From the NCBI GenBank assembly GCA_036571765.1, contig BROE01000003.1, forward strand, positions 11,746,223-11,810,222: a stretch of DNA of 64,000 bases. The letters run 5' to 3'. The translations under genes were made by a program, and so were the position numbers. Below the pieces are notes generated by a model. The model did not search any database, was not told the DNA's origin, and saw only the letters and a program-made list of their open reading frames with translations. Below are positions 54,108 to 64,000 of the stretch, piece after piece. Every line of letters begins with the position of its first letter. The stretch's first letter is position 1. This DNA comes from Plecoglossus altivelis (taxonomy: Eukaryota; Chordata; Actinopteri; Osmeriformes; Plecoglossidae).

Positions 54108-57100
54108 ATGTCGCGCAGAAAACAGTCAAAACCACAACATGTCGAGTTGGACCACAACAATTCTTCATCCGAAAACGTGGGTATGTTTCTTTTGATTATT
54201 TCTATTCGAAAATGTATATGTAGGAAGTTGATCATTCAGATTTTCCACCTGAAGATTCAAAGGCAATCAGTAAACAATATTTCGATATTACTTACAATAT
54301 TTTACAAACAATTTTCGAAACATGGTTCAGATAATATACAGTATTTCATAATGTAGACTTAATCACAGCTATACTTGATATCAGCTACTTTACATTAGTT
54401 CGCATGTTAGTTTTGTTCATATTTCTGTTCTCGCTAAACTAAGTAATAACTTTGTTTTCTGCATTTTAATGGTGATTGAATACGTTGCCTTGATGACAGC
54501 ACAGCATACCACTATAATCAGTTTATAACACGTTATAGTGGTATGACTACAATTGATTGTAGTTTTGTGGTGTCATTTATTACTTTCTCAATACAGCCTG
54601 TCTTTCTTAAGTGTTTTAACGTTTGTCATTATTGCAAGTGTGCATGACCAAGGAGGAATGACGACATATCAGTGACTATCAACATCTCAATATCAGATAT
54701 TTGTGCCTGATATCTTTTCTGTTGTTTTCTTCTCCTTGGCTCATACAGTTGAACGAAAAAAACTTTCATATGTCTTCATTTGTTTTTTAATCTTCACTTT
54801 AACATTTTGACGATGACCATGTATTTCCCCCTTCCTTGTGTATTTCAGGGGATGTGCAACTTTCTTTGACAATACCTTCCTCAGTGGCCTTCAAAGGTTA
54901 CGTCTGTAGCAGGTGCTGTGCTGAGTTTACTGAGTTGTCAGATCTGAGGGAACATAGGAAAGAATGCTCTCAAAATCATTTAGTCCTGATTGTGAATGAA
55001 AATGAAGACCCGGAGTTGTTTTCTGAAATGTTCTCTATTGGCTTCTCCTCTTCTAATACACCGGGAGAGCAGAAAGAAATGGTCAACAATTATGAAACTG
55101 AAGAAATCAATGATGTCCTTGAGGACAAAATGGAGGAAAGTGAAGAATCTATGGATTTTTCTGGAGTTAAGAGCAGCAATAGTAGTCTAGACAGACCATG
55201 CAGCGCTAGTGGCAGCAGCTGCAATGGCATTAACACTGAAAACATGACTGACAGTATTTCGTTTTCCTCCGTTCTCCCAACATCGCTACCTCAACCTAGC
55301 AACCCATCTGAAAAGAGAATGTTCTCATGGATCAACAGCAACGTCATTATTGAGAACCTTGAGAGCACCAAAGTTGCTGTGGCACAGTTTACACAGCTGA
55401 ATTGTACTGACTTTAGTTGTAGCGGTAATCGTAAGATGTCTGTCTCATCTCTTATGGAGCAGCTTTTGGCTCTGCAGTTACAGCAGATCCACCAGCTACA
55501 GCTAATTGATCAAATTCGTCACCAGGTTTTGATGTTTGCCTCCCAGAGGTTGGAGATGACAGAGGCACCCTCAAGCTGCACCCAGGACTCACCCTTGTCA
55601 AAGCAGGCCAATCAGCTCATGACCTTGAGCTCCCATCTGTCCCAGCAGCTAGCTGCAGTGGCTAGTCTTGCTCAGAACCTGGCCAGCCAATCTGCTAGCA
55701 TCGGTCACTTTAAACAACTATCAGCAATGGTACAGGTAGCCAAGAGTAGTCCTGGTGACGGTACCCAGTATAGTTCAGAGCCCTTACAAAGCATGGGTCA
55801 ATTGATCACAAGCAAGCAGCTTTCCAAGAAACAGTCCACATTTGAAAGCAATCTCTACTCTAAACTGAATTTATCAGCACAAAACAAGCAGTTCATAAGA
55901 GTATTTGGACCAGACAGCTTTGTGAAATCATTGAATGACTCAAGTCTACCTCATTTGCCACAAAACAATCAACCAGCTGCTAGTACAATACCAAGTGAAA
56001 ATGTGAAAACCCCCAATACTATGACATCAATGGCACAGCAAATTAAAGGAAAACCAACAAATTCTACAGTTTTAGATCCCAAAATCCCTTCAAAGGAGGC
56101 TTTTTTCAAACATAAATGCAGATTTTGTGCCAAGGTTTTTGGGAGTGACAGTGCCTTGCAGATCCATTTGCGATCACACACTGGAGAGAGGCCATACAAA
56201 TGCAACATCTGTGGGAATCGTTTCTCCACGCGTGGAAACTTAAAGGTGCACTTTCAGCGTCACAAGGACAGATATCCACATATACAAATGAATCCGTACC
56301 CTGTTCCAGAACACTTAGACAATATCCCAACAAGCAATGGAATTCCTTACGGCATGTCTATGCCCCTAGAGAAAGCAGTCACATGCTGGCTTGATGATAA
56401 ACAACCTCTGATTGCTTTACGTACATCTACTGACTCGCTGCATTCATCGAGATCCCCCAATCTTCACTCTCTCATCAAAAAAGAGGAGCAATCTGTCTCT
56501 ATAAGTACACCTTTCAGACCAGAAATGGGTGACTTTGTTACATCAGAAAAGCATAAAACAAACACTGACTTCACAGAGGCGGTAAATACCTCCAACCATA
56601 GCATCAGTCTCAAAAGTGAAGGTCCGAAACTGGTCCCCAAAATGACCCCCAAAGCGGAAGTATCACCTGATCATATAGCCACTGATATCCAACCTATCCA
56701 CGCAGATCCCAACAAGATGATGCAGTTCAATGGCAAGTATTCCTTTGAGGGAGTTCATCTGTTACATACCTCTCAAACCTCCAAACTGCAGGAACTGGTT
56801 GAGAGCATTGACAAGAAAGTGGGTGACCCAAATGAGTGCATTATCTGTCATCGAGTATTGAGCTGTCAGAGTGCCCTGAGAATGCACTACCGAACTCATA
56901 CAGGAGAGCGACCCTACAGGTGCAGAGTGTGTGGCCGAGCGTTCTCTACCAAAGGAAACCTGAAGACACACCTTGCCGTTCATCGTGCCACACCACCGTT
57001 GAGAGTTCAACACTCTTGCCCCATCTGCCAAAGAAAGTTTACTAACGCCATGGTCCTTCAGCAACATATCCGCATGCACACTGGTGGCCAGATCCCCTGT

Positions 57101-58767
57101 GTATCCCTTCCGAACCAGAGCAATACAAAGTCAGTGGCATCTGGAGAAGACTTGGACAAGTTTTCAGATGAAGAAATGGAAGACTTTCACGACAGTGGAA
57201 TCACAGACATGCCAAGGGTTGATTCATCATCTGGCAGCTCATCTCCATCTTCAGATTACATGGCAGCAGATTCCTCTGATGCTAAAGAGATTAGCTACCT
57301 TGGCAAAGTTATGACGACGCATGGCAACTTGCTGAAGGACGTAGCATTAAATAAAGAGGACTGCCAACTCTATAATTCATCATCTCTTTCCGGTGGCCTG
57401 AATGGCATTGCGGGGCCTGCCACTACAAATTCAAACCTGCACACATTTATCTCCCCAAACAAGAGTGTCTCTGTTGAGTGTAAGCCTGTATGGTCCGAGG
57501 ATTCATTCCATGTACAGGTAAATTCGAGACCACTGCAGCTTAATTCCCCTGGCATTGCATCCGTAGACCTAAAACCACTAAAGGATCTCAAGGACCCCTC
57601 AGATATGATTCACTCCTTCAATGAACAAGGCTTCTTAAAGAACACAGCATGTGATATATGTGGTAAGACATTTACTTGCCAAAGTGCCTTGGACATCCAT
57701 TATCGAAGTCATACCAAGGAAAGACCATTCATTTGCACAGTGTGTAACAGGGGCTTTTCAACAAAGGGGAACCTTAAGCAGCACATGCTAACCCATCAGA
57801 TGAGAGATCTGCCTTCTCAGCTGTTTGAATCTTCCAATCCCAGTCTTGCCTCTAGTTTCATCCCATCTGGCCAATCCATGAACTCTCCAATCATCATCAA
57901 GGCAGAGGTAAACAACTTCCTGAATGTTTCATGCAAAGAAAGGGATTCTTCTGGTATGATCACTTCCTCCGCATCATCGGTTGTTGATGCTCCAACACCT
58001 CGAAGGACACCTAAGCAGCACTACTGCTTGAACTGTGGCAAGACATTCTCTTCCTCCAGTGCTCTTCAGATCCATGAGAGAACCCACACAGGGGAGAAAC
58101 CTTTTGCATGTACCGTCTGTGGAAGGGCATTCACTACCAAAGGAAATCTAAAGGTAGGCTACAGCATGTCCACTTGCACTTCTGATTTGGAAACGTATAC
58201 AAACTGTTGTTCAGTTATAGTCTTACCTATCATCAAGTGTTTGATTTGATCTATACTGTACGTTGGGTCCGCCATTATGTAACTTGACCAGATTTTGTTA
58301 ATATAATTGATTCTTGCTTCCCATTTCAGGTCCACATGGGAACTCATATGTGGAACAGCACACCCACAAGAAGGGGTCGCAGACTGTCTGTAGACGGACC
58401 ATTGACAATTATAGGGACTCATCCTGTGAGGCTCCCAGAACCTCCACAAAGGGACATGACGGTCAGACCCAGCAATGGTAATTCCCTGTATCTTTGGAAC
58501 CACTATACAGATTCTCTCTCAAAAACCTTGACAAAAAGGGCCAGTGATATCTCAATAATCCAGACTGGTGGTTTGTCCTACTGCTCTGGGCCAATAGGAG
58601 CCAGAAGAACTTCACCTATTGGAGGCATAACTGTTGGTTTGGATAAGCTTCGCCACAATGACCACAACAACTCCTTAATGATGAATGGCAAGAAGACCGC
58701 AGATAGTGATAGGAATTACTGTTTCACACGTTTAATAGAAGACAGGAAGGAAATGATTGCCAATTAG
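54108..58767 (+). CDS. sall1: Spalt-like transcription factor, SALL1 type (complete, 3 coding exons, 1271 aa)
   Basis: Exons 54108-54180, 54849-58153 and 58330-58767 (stop TAG) join in frame. The protein starts MSRRKQSKPQH, the conserved repression motif by which SALL proteins recruit NuRD. It then has a C2HC finger (aa 44-64), a Gln-rich dimerisation stretch (aa 227-250, MEQLLALQLQQIHQLQLI), and C2H2 clusters: pair 448-496, triplet 688-768, pair 959-1007, pair 1084-1132, each with the spalt SALxxHxRxHTGERP pattern. The third pair (CDICGKTF...CNRGFSTKGN), which SALL4 lacks, and the C-terminal RRGRRLSVDGP, ISIIQTGG and FTRLIEDRKE point to SALL1. Linkage to rbl2 and rpgrip1l agrees. SALL1 is a developmental repressor of kidney, limb and neural tissues. 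Inter-finger regions are strongly diverged and the gene may be one of two teleost copies. Confidence 0.9.
54181..54848 (+). other. sall1 intron 1
   Basis: GT-AG intron of 668 bp, AT-rich, with two adjacent inverted repeats at 54505-54563 and no other recognised feature. Confidence 0.8.
54505..54563. repeat. Two adjacent inverted repeats (sall1 intron 1)
   Basis: Arms 54505-54517 and 54533-54545 (13 bp, exact; CATACCACTATAA and its complement) flank a 15-bp spacer. Immediately following, ACTACAAT (54546-54553) and ATTGTAGT (54556-54563) form an 8-bp-arm hairpin. Confidence 0.9.
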
Positions 58768-59790
58768 GATGAAACTGTTGCTTTTGGGAGGGTTGTTGAT
58801 GTTCTGTAGAAAGTTGTTAAATACTGGTTATAAAAATGGACTTAGTTTGGAGTCTCATAAAAAGGTAGACTGTTGTTTGCATTTTGTGAATTTTCAGTGT
58901 TGGGAAAAAAACCCTTTTAAATATTAGAGTTTTCTACAATAATGTTGAGGCGCTTATGATGCTAACAGTATAACTCTACATTTTAATTGCTTTTCAGCGC
59001 AAAAACCTTTGCTATCCAATGAATCATTTATGCCATCCAACCCATTTTAATGATACACCTTTTAGCAGTTCAGAGCTAAAGTTGGGAGCCTTTAGTTTGT
59101 TTATTTTACAACTCCTAATGATAATACTACTTTGTCTCTGAAAGGTTATAATTTATAGAGGCATATCTAAATAGCTAAATAATCTTAAAATGTATGGTGA
59201 AACTGTCAAAATTAATATGACTTGTGTCTAGATTTTCAGTGTTACTTTTCCCATGTTTGACCATCCTTTTAACTATTTGTTATTAACTACAGTTGTATAT
59301 TTGAAAAGGCATTGATATATGTATAGCAATGGTTATGTTATTGTTAGTTTAAACAAGTAGACTTGTAAGCATTAATATTTGTACTTATTCACAGTGCAAA
59401 TTGCAATTAAAGATGTAGCATTTACTTCATCAATATATTTCAATATTGCATAGGCAATTTTGGTATACAGCCGACAACTTGTTTAGCGCAGTAGTTAATA
59501 TTTTCACAGATGAATTGATATACTCTTCAAACATAAACAAAATATTCAGAGGGGCAGTGCTTTGATAATTTACATTCCTGTTCCTTTCCAAAAACTCACA
59601 GGAGTATGTTTGCCCTAAAACCTGGTTACTTTGTCTAAAGGTGTGTCCATGTGTGTATTTGAATGAGTAGATTTGTTGTGACATTCACTTTTAGGAAACA
59701 GCTGACGCAGGGAAGTTATGCAAACCGGAAGTATCTGTAAGTTTCAATAAAACTAATTGTGATTCATATATTTATAATAAAAACACGAGT
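58768..59790 (+). other. sall1: 3'UTR of sall1
   Basis: AT-rich sequence with many ATTT/TTTTA stretches running to an AATAAA at 59746-59751. Additional AATAAA/ATTAAA-type hexamers at about 59776 and 60006 could extend it. Confidence 0.5.
59746..59751 (+). terminator. Polyadenylation signal AATAAA (sall1, candidate)
   Basis: First good hexamer about 1 kb after the stop, following an AT-rich 3'UTR. Alternatives lie within 300 bp downstream. Confidence 0.4.
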
Positions 59791-59799
59791 TAAATTCAG

Positions 59800-61211
59800 A
59801 ATTAAATGTATGTATGTACAGTAAAGCTGTTGATGTGTTTTGTATTCATCAAGCCTCTGTTATGAAACAGTGTTTTAAAATTCCTACTTGCGCCTAAATG
59901 AAAGTCATCTTTAAACTTTCTCAGTTTCTGAAATAAGTTTCATATTTTCATGTAAAATTGTTATTTAAACCTGTGTGTCAGCTGTGAGTTCCATCTTTAT
60001 CCTTCAATTAAAAACACATTTGAAATGCACCATAAATCTCCCTCTGAGTCAGTGAAACATTACCCCAAAGAGTCATGTGCCCCCTTCTCTATAGTGGTGT
60101 CCTGGGGAAAAGCTCCAACAGACGACCAACATCTGACAAATAATAGACAACTAATATGTCCATTGACGGGCAAAACCACATTCATCGCACATATCAAATC
60201 CTCTGTGAAAGAAACAGGGTCCCTGTGCTGTCACAACCTATTATACATATCTCACAGTCCCACTGACCAGCTGACAGTGCCGAAACCTTAAACCAGCCGT
60301 CCGCCATTAGCATTAGAACATGAGTAATCAACTGGAATGAACCACTGGGAAAACGGGAACAAAACCCACCCAAAGCCATTCAAAGACACGTCTGCTAAAG
60401 ACTGGTCTGAATCACATGCAGAGGCAGACACCGACAAGCACACAATCATACAGTATTTATACACACAGACACGTAAAAACAAAATCACAAACATACAGGG
60501 TATGATAGATACTGCACACATCAAAGTTAATAAGAATCAAATCAATCGTTGGTGAGGGCCTTTAGTGAGGGCCAATTCAATTTAAAAACAAACTAAAATA
60601 TTCTTCCTTGTTTCACACTTTAATTATTTCCTTCTATGTTGCTTGTCGCACACAATACAAAGAAAACTCTGAACATTCGCGGAATACATTCCAAAATAAT
60701 TACACCTCTGTCCATGATTGCATTGTGTAGAAATATGTAGTACCTGTGGTTGCAATCTCTGTATTTCAGAGTACATGACAGGACATGAGGGATGGGAGGG
60801 GCATAATGTGCTTAACAGCTGACTTTAATCAAAAAGACTCGGATCGCGTCAGGGCAAACGATATTTGCTGTGCTTTTCTTGATCATATGACTTTAATGTT
60901 CACGACCAATAAAACATGCCACCGATTTTGTCTTTTTTCCCACCTCTGCATGTTATTTGCCACTATGCCAAGGGAACACAATTCCATTTGATATGTATGG
61001 TTGAACATATGATCTATCTCACAGCCCTCTAGTTTTTGCCCCTTAGATGAACGTAAAGACACTGAATTACCCTCCGGAAATATGATCTATAACATCGAAT
61101 AGACCTTGTGACCATAACTGGTATATCAGACTCTATCTCTCCCCTCCCCCCCCCCCTGCCCTCCCCTGCCATCTCCCCCTCCCCTCCACGCAACCCCCAC
61201 CTCCTCCCCCG

Positions 61212-61249
<38 letters not shown>

Positions 61250-64000
61250 TCCCCCACCCCCCACCCCCCCCCCCCCCCCTACCCACCCCTCCCCCCCCCC
61301 CCCCCCCCCCCCCCCTACTGAAGCCAGCTGTCTGATATAATCATTGTAGTTTTAAGTGCTTTGTTGTCGGACGTGCCTGTTGCACAGATCATTTCTGATC
61401 ACCAAGCTGAGGCTACCCTTTCATAGTGACTGGGGGCCATGGCATTAGAGCCTGTCTTTCTAGAGAGAGGTTGGGGAGCTTTAGCAATGTTCGCACTTCT
61501 ATCCTCTCACATCAATTCATGCTCCATGATAGTCTCGCTCCATGGCTCATCAGTGTCAGATTTGAAACAAAAAGAAATTTTGATAATGTGTTCTGGGCCA
61601 ATCATCTAAAAAATCTGTATATATCGAACAATCTGTTAAAATGAATGCTGTCTCCACGCTTACACTGGCATCCTCCATGTAAGCGATCCTAAACCACTCT
61701 CTTGCTCGTCATATTTAGTACCAACATCACAATTCCATGTTCTAAAACCCTATCGCTTATATACATATTCGATATTTTCAAGTCTCCATTCATAGTATTA
61801 CCCTGATTTCGAATATCTACTAAAAATGCAAGTAGTCGTCAACCGTGTCATTTACAGTCTTCAAATCAGAAAGTCACTTACCCAAAACTTTTCTCAGCTC
61901 ACTAAATATCTGTTCAGGTGTTGAGTGTATAGGTTATCTTGGCCTCAGGGCTGGCTAGTTCTCCGTCCACCTGAATATCACTCAACACCTGTCATCTTAA
62001 CCTCATATCCCAGCTAAACACCTGATCTCCACACACTGAAACACAACAGTCCCTGCATACATGTTTTGATGGATGATTATGGGTAGCCTCTGGCTACCAG
62101 AGCGGTGGTACACCTGGTTGGCATTCCCCAAGGTTCGGTTTAGGTCCATTTTGATGTACAAGAGACGTGACAGTGTTTCATTTTGTCTAGAAGGACTTCT
62201 GGGCAAAATGATAATTTGTGTGTGATAAGACTATCAAAAATGGTGTCTGGGAGGATGAGGTTTTTCAAAGCCAAGGCAACCCTAAGACTACCAAAAAGAG
62301 AGACAGACTTTTCCAAATGTTCTATAAATCGATACACTCAGATTTGTATGCATCCCCCTCCCTTCTTTGCATGTCTCAAAGGTACGTGAACACACATTTA
62401 GTTAACCTCAAAAGCTTTATTAAAAGTAGTTCCTTGATTAAGGCTGAATATCTAGCACATACCAAACTGACTTTTGTGGGTCTAGTCTAGTGCATTCTTT
62501 TTTCAAATCAATTTCTGGGGATATATTGTATGGTAGGAGTGAGAGTAGTGCGAGGTGGTCAAGTCACTGATCCTCCCCAGGAGAAAGGAGCAGAATACCT
62601 GCAAGATTACAAGGAATCTTAAATGTTAGATTATTCAAAATGTACAAAAATATTTCACGGATCAAACACTGCATGGTACTAATTCTGACACTGTCTAGAC
62701 TTTAGGAGAATGGTCGGCTCCGAGATGATAAGACCATCCACCACTGAAACAAAGGATGATGTGCACAATGACAAACACCGTCTCCCTCTATCTTCACCTC
62801 ACCTATTATCAGTGACCTATAATATAAATATGCAAATCCATTGCTTGGACATTACAGTCTTCACTAGAGGCCATTCATCTCCCTAAAGCTTACATTTACA
62901 TGGTAGAGAAGGACCATGCATCACTGGATGTCATTTTGAAACCAAATATTAATCAACTGTTCAAGCCTGAAATGGTCCAATGGTACATGATGTACAACGA
63001 GGCTCACTGAGTTAACGCTGACGTACATATTCAGCCCCTTTTTGGGACGTGACATGATCGTTCAGCTATGACATAAAAATTCAGTGAGGTCTGAATTCTG
63101 CCCTTTTCACTTAGGGATAGAGTCAGACTGGGAGCCTATCTGCTATAGAGATCACATGTGGGATCCCACTAAGCCATTTAACCTTGAATGGTCATACCTT
63201 TACTAAGCACAGCATCAATATGATATGTACAAAGAAATTCTACATTGAATGTTAACACGGTAGTGTAACATGGTGTTGTACAATCTTTATACAATTGTAC
63301 TGACACCGCATTATGTAACTGTACTCATAATATAACAGTTTTGTCCTTGAATAATTTGGAATTTTGTACAGTTAGACCAGCATTATAAGTGATGGTAAAA
63401 AGGAATTGAGCAAATGAGTTTTAAATCAGCCGTGGTCTTGGGATTTGTAGCTTATAATGTTCCACTCCAGTAGAAAGTAGGTACCTTACTGATGCCTCAG
63501 GGGAAATGTCACTGTTACAACTGCAGGGGCAACAAAAGATGCAACAAATTCCACCAAATATACAAAAGAAGGCAAATGAAGGCAACCAAATCTATAATAT
63601 CCTACTGTGACCTTACACAAATGTGAAGACTCTCTCACCTCACAGTCAAATTTCTCTACTGTTTCTGTGCAGCTGGGCTACACTGCCCTGACAACAGCTG
63701 GACTATGGTGTCATGCTGTGAGGGTACGAGGGGGTGGGGGGGCTGGAGTCATTGACTATGACTGACTATGAATTCTGCCCATAGCACACTGCCTGCCTGG
63801 CACACACTGGCACTTCCATTGTTCCAGGAATTATGACATGGGCAGCTGGTTGATATGATAATTGAGGGTAAGTTCTTGTGTGGGTGTTGGTAACTCAACA
63901 CTGCTGACGTATACCTAACCCAGTGGAATCGTACGAGTCACTGACCGCAGTTACAATTTTAATGTAATGACAAAGAATATATTATTATGCCTTTGGAACG
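59800..64000. other. Intergenic region downstream of sall1
   Basis: No gene, RNA gene or intact transposon is recognised. The 60780-60980 and 62990-63080 stretches are repeat-free and CpG-containing and could be regulatory elements of sall1, but motif evidence is weak. Short reading frames here, including 62218-62490, have no family resemblance. Confidence 0.45.
61140..61315. repeat. Long poly-C / CCCCA low-complexity tract
   Basis: Nearly 180 bp is C-rich, with pure C runs of 18-36 bp. Gly-rich and Pro-rich reading frames across it are artefacts. Length is likely unreliable. Confidence 0.95.

Overview
The window is nuclear DNA from a ray-finned fish, almost certainly a teleost. Three complete multi-exon vertebrate genes and the 3' end of a fourth can be rebuilt exon by exon. 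All splice junctions are GT-AG, all reading frames close, and the introns are short and rich in TG/CA microsatellites. There are no bacterial or viral features and no CRISPR array. Everything recognised as coding is on the + strand.

Layout. (1) 1-5470: the last three exons and 3'UTR of an ankyrin-repeat gene, probably of the SOWAH (sosondowah) family. (2) About 5470-28340: a gene-free interval of about 23 kb with microsatellites and several AT/homeobox-motif-rich islands that look like conserved non-coding elements. (3) 28722-38845: complete rpgrip1l, 24 coding exons, 1306 aa, a ciliary transition-zone scaffold. (4) 40879-49646: complete rbl2 (p130 pocket protein), 22 coding exons, 1104 aa. 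(5) 54108-58767: complete sall1-type spalt zinc-finger gene, 3 coding exons, 1271 aa. (6) About 59800-64000: gene-free downstream sequence with a long poly-C tract.

Context. RPGRIP1L, RBL2 and SALL1 lie on the same chromosome arm in human (16q12), so linkage is old. The arrangement here is rearranged and compacted: AKTIP, CHD9 and TOX3 are not between these genes, FTO is not found upstream of rpgrip1l where its divergent partner should be, and rbl2 runs in the same direction as rpgrip1l. This may be one of two teleost-duplicated copies of the region. The genes do not form a pathway: rpgrip1l acts at the cilium base, rbl2 represses E2F targets in quiescent cells, and sall1 is a developmental repressor.

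No previously undescribed protein system was found. The most interesting signals are non-coding: a perfect 36-bp hairpin in an rbl2 intron; a minisatellite whose units look like decoy 3' splice sites beside rbl2 exon 14; TG repeats forming the acceptors of frame-neutral rbl2 exons; a G11/C15 pair beside an rpgrip1l splice donor; inverted-repeat clusters; and regulatory-looking islands in the desert. Comparative and expression data were not available, so the regulatory calls are inference.
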